Shown here piece after piece: positions 25,601-37,600 of a stretch of DNA of 64,000 nt; the stretch's first letter is position 1, and each line of letters begins with the position of its first letter. The notes beneath the pieces are model-generated. The model saw nothing but the letters and a program-made list of their open reading frames with translations, did no database searches and was not told the origin of the DNA. The DNA lies in the NCBI RefSeq assembly GCF_006517435.1, contig NZ_VHQG01000001.1, positions 615,386 to 679,385 on the forward strand. The letters run 5' to 3'. Both the position numbers and the translations under genes were made by a program. The stretch is from Schumannella soli (GTDB lineage: Bacteria > Actinomycetota > Actinomycetes > Actinomycetales > Microbacteriaceae).

Positions 25601-28600
25601 GTCGAGGCGGGCGCCGGTCCGGTGCCGCGGGTCGAGACGCCGCTCGAGACGGTGCCGCGGTTCACGTCGGCCTGGGTGAGCGTGTAGCTGCTCGTCGCGG
25701 TGACGCTCTGACCCGGTGCGAGCACGCCGGTCGCGGCCGGCCAGGTGCCGTACGTGACGGCAGTGGCGTTCGTCTGCGACTCGGTTGCGGTGATGCCGGT
25801 GAGGGTCACGTCGCCGGTGTTCGCGATGACGTACGACCAGGTGACCTTGTCACCCGCGACGCCGGTGGCGCCCGGCGCGAGGGCGCCCTGATCGGTCACG
25901 CCGATCTTCGGCCCGGCCACGGTCGGGGTGACGGTCGCGGTGGCGTCGCGCGAGACGGCGACGCCCTTCGGCGAGGTGCCGCTGACGGTCGCGATGTTCT
26001 GGATCGCGCCGGCGTCGACGTCGGCCTGGGTCACCGTGTACGGGATCTGCCAGGTGACGGTCTGACCGACCGCGAGGGTTCGCTGCTGACCCGGCCAGGT
26101 GGGCACGGGGGTGCCGAGCCCGCCGAGCGAGTCGGCGAGCGTGACGCTGCCGAGCGTGACGTTGCCGTTGTTGGTGCCGGTGACCGTGAAGGTCACCTGG
26201 TCGCCGACCTTGACGCCCGTGGTGGGCGTCGCGGTCTGCGTCACCGAGATCGACGGCGCCGGGGCGGCGACCGCGGTCACGACCTGGCCCGAGCTCACGA
26301 AGATCGTGTCGCCGATCGGGGGCTTGCCGCTCGCGGTGGCGGTGTTGGTGACCGAGCCGGCGTCGACATCCGCCTGGGTGATCGAGTACGTCGACGTCGC
26401 CGTGGCGACCTCACCGGGCTGCAGCACGCCCGGCTCGACCGGATCCGGCCACTTGAACGACGGAGCGCTGACGCCCGGCAGCGAGTCGACGAGCGCGATC
26501 AGCGACAGCGAGACGTTGCCCGTGTTGGTGATCGTGAAGCCGTAGCTGATCGGCGCGTTGACGCCACCCGATCCGCCGACGGTGCCCTTCTTGACCAGGG
26601 TCATGGCCGGCTTGGAGGCGATGTCGATTCCGGCGGTGCTGGTCGAGGTGACCTTGGTGCCGCGCGTGCTCGTGCCGGTGGTGGTCGCCGGCGACTCGCT
26701 GCGGCCGGCATCCACCTCGGTCTGGATGATCCGGTGCGTCGCCGTGGCGGTCACGGTCGCGCCCGGCGCGAGGGTTCCGGCGGTGCCGCCGGGCCAGGCG
26801 CCGAAGGTGATCACGAGGTTCTCGCCTCCGAGCGTGTCGACGATGCCGACGCCGCTGAGCGTCTGGTTGCCGTTGTTCGTGACGAGGTAGCTGAGGTTCT
26901 CGGTGTCGCCCGCCTTGTCGGCGAAGCCGGCGCCCTTCGTCGCGGTCTTCTGGATCGCGATCGACGGCCCCGCGGTCGCGGTCGGAGCGGCGGCGTTCGC
27001 CGTGACGGGTCCCACCGCCGAGCCGTCGCGGGCGGAGGCGCCCTGCGCGCTCGAGGAGTTCGTCGCCTGGCCGGCGTCGACATCCGCCTGGGTGATGACG
27101 GTCGTGCCCGTGAGCGTGACGCTCGTACCGGGCGCGAGCGAGCCGGCGGTGTTGGCGCCCCAGTTCAGCACCGGATTGTTCAACGCGGGGTCGGTGACGA
27201 CGACGTTGTTCACGGTCACGTTGCCGTTGTTGGTGACGGTGACCGTCCAGGTCACGTTCTTACCCGCGTTCGCGGGGCTGTCGGGAACACCGGTCTCGGT
27301 GATCGAGAGCACGGGCGCAGCCTGCGCGAGCGGGGTCACGACCGTGTTCGACGGCTTCGTGATCTCGGCGCCGGTCGGCGGGGTGAAGCCCACGCCGGCG
27401 GTGTTCGTGATCGATCCGCGGTCGACGTCGGCCTGGGTGACCGTGTAGTCGGCGTAGCCGGTGGCACCGGTGCCCGGCGGGATGACGCCCGGCTTCGTGT
27501 TGTCGGGCCACGACGGGAACTGCTCGCCGAGCCCGGGCAGGTGGTCGATCAAGCGCCCGTTCTTGAGCGTGACGTTGCCGGTGTTGGCGACATCCAGGTA
27601 GTAGCGGATGGTGTCGCCGACGTTGCCGACCCCGCCGTTGCGGAACTCCGCGCGCTTGATGATCGTGTAGTTCGGGTTGCTGGCGACCATGACGTCGGCG
27701 GTCGCGTTCGCGGTGGGCTTGGCGCCGACCTGCGGGGTGCCGACCGTGGCGACGTTGCTGGTGACCTTGCCGGCATCGACGTCGGCCTGCGTGAGCTTGT
27801 AGGTCGTGGTGACCCGCACGCTCTCGCCCGGGGCGAGCACGCCGGTCGCGCCCGGCCAGGCGTAGACCGGGGCGGTCGCGTTGGTCTGCGACTCGGTGAC
27901 GCCGACGCTCGAGAGCGTGACGTTGCCGGTGTTGGTGACGACGTAGGTCCAGGTGACGATGTCGTCGGCCTTGCCGCCCGATCCGGCCGGCAGGGCGCCC
28001 GAGTCGGTGATCGCGATCGTGGCGCGCTGCGGGTCGGTCGTGATCGTCAGCGAGGAGTTGTTCGAGTTCACCGGGGTGTTCGCGGGGCTGAGGCTCTCGC
28101 CGTGCGCGGTGTTGGCGATCGAGCCGGCGTCGACATCCGCCTGGGTGACCGTGTAGTTCGCGCGGGCGGTGGCGCTCTCGCCGGGGGCAAGCACGCCGGC
28201 CTGACCCGGCCAGGTGTAGGTGATCGCGCCGAGGCCGGTGTGGGGATCGACGGCGGTGACGCCGTGCAGCGTCTGGTTGCCGGTGTTCGCGAGCACGACG
28301 CGGTAGCGGATGACGTCGCCGACCTTCGCGCCCGAGGTCACGTTGGCGGCCTTGGTCGCGGTGAGGGCCGGGGCGGCGGGCGCCACCGAGGTGGTGACCG
28401 GGCCGGCGGTCGCCTTCACCGGGGTGCCGGAGGCGCTGCCGGTGACGGTCGCGGTGTTGACGATCGACTGGTTGTCGATGTCGCTCTGGGCGATCGTGTA
28501 CTTCGCGGTGGCGACGACGCTCGTGTTCGGCGGAAGGGTTCCGGCGGTCGAGGTCGGCCAGGTGCCGTAGCTGATCGTGCCGAGGCGGGCCAGCGGGTCG

Positions 28601-31600
28601 TCGATGACGACGCCCGTGATGGTCTGGTTTCCGGTGTTCGACGCGGTGAAGGTGTAGGTGATCGTGTCGCCGACGTTGCCGGGACGCCCGCCGTCGATCG
28701 CGGCGGTCTTCGTCAGCCCGATGCTCGGCTGCGCCGAGGTCGCGACGGTCGCCGTGGCGGTGCGCGTGAGCTGCGCGCCGCGCGCCGGGTTCGCCGTGAT
28801 GGTCGCCGTGTTCACGATCGAGCCGGCGTCGACATCCGCCTGGGTGACCTTGTAGTTCGCGGTCGCGGTGCCCGAGGCGCCCGGGGCGAGCGAGCTGCCC
28901 GCGCCGAGACCGGTGTAGGTCAGGCCGGTGACGGCGAGCTGGTCGGCGATCTGCACGCTGCTGAGGGTCACGTCGCCGGTGTTGGTGAAGGCGAAGTTCC
29001 ACACGACGGTGTCGTCGAGCTTGAGACCGGTGGTCGGGGTGCCCGACTTCGAGAACGAGAGCGACGGGTTCGCGGCGGCCGTGGTGGTGCTGACGGTCGC
29101 CGACTGGCCGGTGACGGTGGCGTTGGTCGGCGTGGATCCGGTCGCGGTCGCCTGGTTGTCGACACGGCCCGCGTCGAACTCGGCCTGGGTGACGACGTGG
29201 CTCGCGGTCGCGGTGACCGTCGCACCCGGGGCGAGGGTGCCGGTGACGCCGCCGGGCCAGGTGCCGTAGCTGATGTCGCTGGCGCCCGGGAACATCGGGT
29301 CGGTGACCTTCACGCCGGTGAGCGTCACGTTTCCGGTGTTCTTGACGGTGAAGGTGTACGTGATCGTCCCGCCGCGCGCGACGCCGCTGGCCGGGCTCGC
29401 GCTCTTGGCGATCGAGATCGCACCGGCCTGCTGACCGGTGGCGACGGTGACCGAGTTCGAGGTGCCCGTGACGGCGGTGCCCTGCGGGTTGATGGCGTTG
29501 ACCGTCGCCGTGTTGGTCACGGTGCCCGCGTCGATGTCGGCCTGGGTGATCGTGTAGCTCGCCGACGCCGTGGCGCTGGCGCCGGGCGCGAGCGACGCTC
29601 CCGTGCCGAGCCCGGTGTAGGTGATCGGGGTCGAGCCGAGGCGCGGGTCGGAGACGGCGACGCCGGTGAGCGTCGTCGCGCCCGTGTTGCGCAGCGTGAA
29701 GCCGTAGGTGATCTTGTCGCCGACGGCCGCGTTGGCGGGGGCCGTTCCGGTCTTGACGATCGAGATCGTGGATGCCGGGGTCAGGGCGACCGTGGCGGGC
29801 TTCGAGGCGCTGACGGTCGCCGGGGTGACGCCCGCGGGCGCCGTGCCGGTGACGGTCGCGTCGTCGGTGACCGAACGCGCATCCACCTGCGCCTGGGTCA
29901 GAGCCGAGGTTCCCGTCGCGGTGACGCTCTGCCCGGGTGCGAGCACGTTGGCGGTGCCGCCCGGCCAGGTGCCGTAGACGATGCCGGTGGCGACGCTGAG
30001 CCCGCTGAGCTGCACGCCGGTCAGGGTCGTGTTGCCCGAGTTCGTGATCGTGAACGACCAGTTCACCGTGTCGCCGGCCTTGCCGGTCGCGCCGGCGGCG
30101 AGGGCGCCGGTCTGGGCGAGCGTGATGCCCGGGGTGCGGGTCGTGAGCGGGGTCGTGATGGTCGCCGAGTTCGAGACGTTCGCGCCCGTCGGCGGGGTGC
30201 CGGTGCTGGTGGCGGTGTTCGTGATGCCGCCGTTGTCGACGTCGCTCTGGGTGACGGTGCGCACCGCGGTCGCGGTGATCGTCTGGCCCGGCTGCAGGAG
30301 CCCGGTCGTGCCCGAGGTCCACGCACCGTAGTCGATCTGGGCGGCGGTGAACATCGGGTCGCTGATCGTGACGCCGGTGAGCGAGACGTTGCCGGTGTTC
30401 TGCGCGGTGATCGTGTAGGTCACGCGGTCGCCGACGACGCCTCCGTCGGAGACGGAGGCCGTCTTGGTGGTCGTGATGCTCGGCGCGGCGACCACGGTCG
30501 AGGTCGTGACGGTCGGCGAGGATGCGGTCGGGTTCTGCCCGGCCGGGGTGCGCCCGGTGACCGAGGCGGTGTTCGAGATCGAGCCGCGGTTCACGTCGGC
30601 CTGGGTCACCGTGTAGGTGGCCGTTCCGGTGACGGTGCCGCCGGGGGCGAGAGTGCGGCTCTGCGTGCTGTAGTCGACCCGGCTGAGGCCGGCGAGCGGG
30701 TCGCTGATGGTCACGCCGCTGAGGGTGACGTTGCCGGTGTTGGTGGCGACGAAGGTGTAGGTGACGACGTCGCCGAGCTTGACGGTCGAGCTCGGCGAGG
30801 CCGACTTGGTCAGGCTGAGGGCGCCCGTCGCGGCGAGCGGCACGGTCGCGCTGCCCTGCGTGGTCACGGCGGCGCCGGTCGGCGGGGTGCCGGTCGCGGT
30901 CGCGGTGTTCGCGATCGAGCCCGCATCCACATCGCTCTGCTTGACCGTGTAGGTGCCGGTGCCCGAGACGGTGTCGTTCGGGCGCAGGGTGGTCGCGGTT
31001 CCGCTCGACCAGTTGCTGAGGGTGACGCCGTTGGCGCCGAGCAGCGGGTCGCTGATGCCGACGCTCGTGAGCGTCACGTTGCCGGTGTTGCGGAGGGTGA
31101 AGCTGTAGGTGACCGTGGAGCCCGCTGTGGTGCCGGATGGTGAGCCGGTCTTCGTGAGCGCGAGGCGCGGGGCGGATGCGGCGGTCGGGGTGGTGACCTG
31201 CGGCGACTGGGTCGAGAACTCGGTGCCGCCGGTGGTCTTCGGGGTGGCGAAGCCGGTGGCGCGGTTCTGCACGTAGCCGCGGTCGACATCCGCCTGGACG
31301 ATCGTGTACGTGGCCGTCGCGGTCACGCTGTCGCCGGGGTTCAGGGTTCCCTGCGGGGGGCCGTTCGGCCACTGGTAGGCCAGCGGCGAGAGCTGCGGGA
31401 GCGGGTCGGCGATGCGCGCGCCCGTCACGGTCACGTTGCCCGAGTTCGTGAGCTTGAACGTGTAGGTGATGACCGAGTTGACCCCGCCGCTGCCGGTCGT
31501 GATGGCAGCGGTCTTGGTGAGGTCGATCGCGGGCGCGGCCGGGGTCGCGGGCACGCTGACCGCGGCGGTCGACGAGACCGTTCCGCCCTTCGGCGTGGTG

Positions 31601-34600
31601 CCGCTGACGCTCGCGGAGTTGTTGATCGTGCCCGAGTTCACGTCGTCTTGCGTGACCGTGTAGCTCGCGGTCGCGGTGACCTGCTCGGCGGGGGCGAGCA
31701 CGTTGGCGGTTCCGCCCGGCCAGGCGCCGTAGCTGATCGCCGACAGGCCGGCGTGCGGGTCGGTGATCGCGACGGCGGTGAGCGTGACGTTGCCCGTGTT
31801 GCGGGCGACGAAGGTGTAGGTGATCGTGTCGCCGACCTTGGCGCCGCTGGCGACGCTCGGGGTCTTGCTGAGGCTGATCGAGGCGGAGCCCTGGATCGTG
31901 ACGGTGGCCGACACGGTCGGGCTCGTCGCGGTTCCCGACTTGGGCGTGGTTCCGGCGCCGGTGGCGGTGTTGATGACCGAGCCGCCGTTGACGTCGCTCT
32001 GCTTGAGCACGTAGGTGGCGGTCGCCGTGGCCGTCTGACCCGGCGCGAGCGTTCCGGCGGTCTGACCGGTCGGCCAGGTGTAGGTGCGCGCCGAGATGTC
32101 GACGAGCGGGTCGTCGATGACGACGCCGGTCAGGGTGACGTTGCCCGAGTTGCGCACCGTGAACGACCAGTTGACGGTGTCGCCGGCCTTGCCGGTGGCC
32201 CCGGTGGCGAGCTGACCGGTCTTGGTCACCACGACGCCGGGCGCGGCGGTCGCGGTGTTCGTGACGGTGCTGCCGGTGCTGGTGACGGCGGCGCCGTTCG
32301 GCGGGGTGCCGGTGACGCTGGCGGTGTTCGCGACGCTGCCGTTGTCGACGTCGCTCTGCTTGATCGTGTAGGTCGCGGTCGCGGTCGCCACGGCGCCGGG
32401 GGCGAGCTGACCGGCGGTCGAGGTCGGCCAGGTGTAGATCGGGGCCGACAGGCCGCTGAGCGGGTCGGTCACGGCGACGTTCTTGAGCGTCACGTTGCCG
32501 GTGTTGGTGATCGTGAACGTGTAGTTGATGACGTTGCCGGCGTTACCGGCCGCGCCGCCCGCGATGACACCCGACTTCTGCACGGTGATCGCCGGCGCCG
32601 CCGCCGCGAGCGTGACGCTCGCCGCGGTGGACTGACCGGTCACGGTGCCGCCCGAGGGGGTGCGCGCGGTGGTCGTCGCGGTGTTCGTGACGGTTCCCGC
32701 ATCCACGTCGGCCTGGGTGACGGTGTACGTCGCCGTCGCGGTGACCTGCTGGTTCGGGGCGAGCGTGCCCGCCGTCTGCCCGGTCGGCCAGGTGTAGGTG
32801 AGCGCCGAGAGGCCTGAGAGGGAGTCGGTGACGGCCACGTTCGTGAGGGTCACGTTGCCGGTGTTCTTCGCGACGATCGTCCAGGTGATCGTGTCGCCGA
32901 CCTTGCCGGTCGCGCCGGTCGCGAGAGCTCCGGTCTTCGTCACCTGCAGCACGCCGACGCCGGCGAGAGGCACGGTCGCGCTCGAGGTGCGCGTGATCGC
33001 GGCGCCGGTCGGCGGGGTGCCGGTCGCGGTCGCGGTGTTCGAGATCGAGCCCGCATCCACGTCGCTCTGCTTGACCGTGTAGGTCGCGGTGCCGGTGACC
33101 TGGTCGCCGACGCGCAGCGTGTTCGCGGTGCCGCTCGGCCAGGCGCCGTAGGTGATCGCGCTGAGGCCCGAGAGCGGGTCGCTCGCGCTCACGCCGGTCA
33201 GGGTGACGTTGCCGCTGTTGCGCAGCGTGAACGTGTAGGTGACGGTCGAGCCGGCGGTCGCCCCCGAGGTCGATCCCGTCTTGGTGAAGGTGAGCGCCGG
33301 GGCGGCCGTCGCCGTGGCGATGCTGACCTGACCCGAGCTGCCGGTCACGGCGGCGCCCGTCGGCGGGGTGCCCGCGACGGTCGCCGTGTTGCGCACGGTG
33401 CCCGCATCCACGTCGGCCTGGGTGACCGTGTAGGTCGCGGTGGCGGTGACCTGGGTGCTCGGCGCGAGGGTTCCCGAGGTGCCGCTCGGCCAGGTGCCGT
33501 AGGTGATCGCCGAGAGGCCCGTGTGCGGGTCGGAGACCGCGACGCCGGTGAGGGTCACGTTGCCGGTGTTGCGGGCGACGAAGGTGTAGGTGATGACGCT
33601 GTTCACGGCGCCGGAGCCGCTCGTGTACGCGGCCGTCTTCGTGACGGTCACGGCCGGGGCCGCGGCGACGGTCGTGACGGTCACCTGACCCGAGGATGCG
33701 GTGACGGAGACGCCCTTCGGCGTCGTGCCGCTGACGCCGGCGGTGTTCTTGACCGAGCCCGCATCCACGTCGCTCTGCTTGACCGTGTACGTGGCCGTGC
33801 CGGTGACGGTCGCGCCCGGTGCGAGCGTGCGCGAGCCGCTGTAGGTGATCGCCGACAGGCCCGAGAGCGGGTCGGTGATCGTCGCGGTGCTGATCGTCAC
33901 GTTGCCGGTGTTGCGCACCAGGAAGGTGTAGGTGATCGTGCTGCCGGCGGTCGCGCCGCTGGTCACGCTCGGGGTCTTGGTGATCGACAGACTGCCGGTC
34001 GGGGCGACGACGACGGTGGCGGTGGATGCGCTGCTCACCTTCACGGCGGTCGGCGAGTTGCCGGAACCGGTCGCGGTGTTGATGACGGAGCCCGCGTCGA
34101 CATCCGCCTGGCTCAGCGTGGAGGTGCCGACGGCGGTGGCCGTCGCGCCCGGAGCGAGCGACGAGTTCGTGCCGAGACCCGTGTAGGTGAGGGCGCCGAT
34201 GCCGGCGAGCGAGTCGGCGACGCTGACGCCGGTCAGCGTGACGTTGCCGGTGTTGACGAGGGTGATCGTCCAGCGCACGGTGTCACCGGCGACGCCGGTC
34301 GACCCGGCGACGAGGGCGCCCGACTTGGTCGTCGAGATCGCGGGCGCGGCGGCGGCCGTGTTGGTCGTGACCTGGCCGCTCGTGTTGGTCGCGGTGCCGC
34401 CGGTCGGGGTCGTGCCCGTGACGGTCGCGGTGTTCTTCACGTTGCCGGTGTCGACGTCGCTCTGCTTGATCGTGTAGCTGGCGGTGCCGGTCGCGGTCGC
34501 GCCGGGGGCGAGGGTGCCCGCGGTGGAGGTCGGCCAGCTGTAGGTGATCGTGCCGAGGCCCGCGAGCGGGTCGGTCACGGCGACGTTCGTCAGGGTCACG

Positions 34601-37600
34601 TTGCCGGTGTTGCGCACGGTGAACGTGTAGGTGATCACGTTGCCCGCGTTGCCGGCCGCGCCGCCGGCGATCGCGCCGGTCTTGACCACGGTGACGCCGG
34701 ACGCGGCCGCGACGGTCTGCACGGTCGCGGCGGGCGAGGCGCCGCTGACCGCGGCGCCCGCGGGGGTGCGGGCGGTGACGCTGGCGGTGTTCGTGACGCT
34801 GCCGGTGTCGACATCGCTCTGCTTCACCGTGTAGTCGGCGATCGCGGTCGCGGTCGCGCCGGGAGCGAGCGTTCCGGCGGTGCCCGGCCAGGTGATCGTC
34901 GGGGTGCCGAGGCCGGAGAGCGAGTCGGTCAGCGCGACGCTCGACAGCGTCACGTTGCCGCTGTTGCGGAAGGTGATGGTCCAGCGGATGACGTCGCCGA
35001 CCTTGCCGGTTCCGCCGTTGAGGTAGGCGCCCGACTTGGTGACGGCGATCGCGCCGGTCGGGGCGACGGCGACCGTCGCGCTCGACGTGCGGTTGATCGC
35101 GGCGCCGGTCGGCGGGGTCGCCGTCGCGGTCGACGTGTTCGAGACCGCTCCGGCATCCACGTCGCTCTGCTTCAGCGTGTACGTCGCGGTGCCGGTGACC
35201 TGATCGCCGACGTTGAGCCGGCCGGCGGTGCCGCTCGGCCAGGTGCCGTACGTGATGGTCGACAGGCCCGACAGCGGGTCGGTCACGCCGACGCCGGTGA
35301 GCGTCACGTTGCCGGAGTTGCGCAGGGTGAAGGTGTAGGTGACGACCGAGCCGGTCGCCTGCCCGTTGGCCGCACCCGTCTTGGTGAAGATCAGGTTCGG
35401 GGCGGATGCCTGGGGCGCGATCGTCGCGTTCGCGGTCGCGTTCACGGCGGTGCCGGTCGGCGAGGTGCCGGCGGCGGTCGCGGTGTTGGTGATCGTGCCG
35501 GCATCCACATCCGCCTGCGTCACCGTGTAGGTCGCCGTGGCGGTGACGGTCGCGCCGGGCGCGAGCGTGCCGGCGGTGCCAGGCCAGGTGTACGTGAGCG
35601 CCGAGAGGCCGCTGTGCGGGTCGCTGATCGCGACGCCGGTGAGGGTCACGTTGCCCGAGTTGCGGGCCGTGAAGGTGTAGGTGACGACGCTGCCGACGGC
35701 GCCGGAGCCCGTCGTGTAGGCGGCGGTCTTCGTGGTGGCGATCGCGGGGGCCGCAGTCGCGACGGCGACGGTGCGCGACGAGGTCGCCGTCACGGCCGAG
35801 CCGGTCGGCGGCGTGCCGGTCGCGGTGGCCGTGTTCGGCACGTTGCCGCGGTCGACGTCGGCCTGCTTGATCGTGTAGGTCGCGGTGCCGGTGACCGAGC
35901 CGCCGGGGTTGAGCTGACCGGTCGTGCCCGAGCTCCAGGTGCCGAAGGTGATCGCCGAGAGACCCGACAGCGGGTCGGTGACGCCGACGTTCCGCAGCGT
36001 GACGTTGCCGGTGTTGGTCACGACGAAGCTGTAGTTGATCGTGTCGCCGACCTTGCCGGTGGCGCCGCTCGCGAGCGCGCCCGTCTTGTTCAGCGTCAGC
36101 GCCGGGGTCGCCGCGACCGGCTGAGTGCGCGCCGCGGTCGCGGTCGGCTTGACGCCGCCGTCGGCATCGGTGCCCGTCGTCGTCGCGGTGTTCGCGATCG
36201 AGCCGGCGTCGACATCCGACTGCTTGAGCACGTAGGTGCCGGTCGCGGTGACCGAGCCGCCCTGGTTGAGAGTGCCGCTGGTTCCCGAGCTCCAGGTTCC
36301 GTAGACGAGGTTCGTGATCAGCGGATCGGTGATCGTGACGCCCGTCAGCGGGCCCGAACCGTCGTTCGTCGCCGTCAGCGTGTAGTTGACCACGTCGCCG
36401 GCCTTGCCGGTGGCGCCGGCGGCGAGCGCGCTCGTCTTCGCCAGCGCGACGCTGCTCTTCGCGACCGTGGTCGAGTCGGCGCCCTGCGCCAGGTAGCCGC
36501 CGACAACCGTGGTGGCCGTGGCTGTCGCGGTGCTCGTATAGCCCGCCGCGGTGTTGTTCGTCGCGGTGCACGTGTACGTCGTCGTCGCGAGGGGCGCGAG
36601 GGTGATCCCCGTCAGCGTGCGCGAGCAGTCGGCCTGGTCGTCGACGACCTTGATGTTCTGCAGGACGCCGGCGCCGGTGTTCGTGATCGTGATCGTGAAC
36701 GTGGCCTTCTCGCCGGCGGTGCGGTACTGGATGTCATCCGTGCCGTTGTAGCTCTTGTTGACCTGCAGTCCGGCGGTCGGCACCGACAGCACCGCGTTCG
36801 TCAGCAGGTAGGAGTCGCCGCTCGTGCCGAGCTGCAGCGTCACCTTCGAGTCGCCGGCGACGACGTTCATCAGGCTCGCGCTCGCGACATCCACGCTCTG
36901 GTTCGTGAACGCGCTCGTGTCGCCGGTGTTGTAGTAGCGCTGCGAGCCGCTCGCTCGTCCGATTCCGATGTTGCCGGTCACGCCGGCGTTGCTGCCCGAG
37001 CTGTCGAGCGTCGCGCTGTTCGGGATCTCGGTGAACGTGGTCGATCCCGCGCGCGAGTAGGAGGCGGTGTCTCCGGTGATGCCGCGGTCGCCCTCGTAGA
37101 GGGTGAAGCCGGCGCGGGTGCCCTTGTCGACCGCGGTGAAGCCGTTGAAGTCGACGGTCAGAGCCGCGTCGTTCTGGCCTTCGCGCACGTGGCCCTCGTA
37201 GTAGATGACGCGGTGCGGAACCGAGTTGGCGTTGCCGACGATGTAGGTGCCGTAGTCGTAGACCAGGGTGACCGACCAGCCGGCGTAGCAGCCGGCGCCG
37301 GTGGGCGCCCAGATGTTGCCCGCCGAGAGCGTGACGTTCGAGCCGGTCGCGACGTTGGCGAAGGCGGTCGTGACATCAGCGGTGGCGCTGTAGTAGCGCG
37401 CGGTCGCCTGGGTGGCGGCATCCTCACGGAGGTTGTCGGCGGCGTAAGCCGCGATCGAGCCCGAGCCGACCCGGAACTGCACGGCCTGGGTCTGGTAGCC
37501 GGTCGCGCTGCCCGACGGCAGCGTCGCCGTACCGCGCGCCGCCGAGTAGGCGGTGCAGAGGTTGCGCGTGTCGCCCAGCCAGGTGCCCGTGTTGGCCGAC

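Noticed and set aside
19860..36770. Regularly spaced similar DNA blocks that could suggest a CRISPR array
   Set aside because: The spacing is about 350 bases, in frame, and encodes protein domains; there are no short exact repeats with unique spacers.
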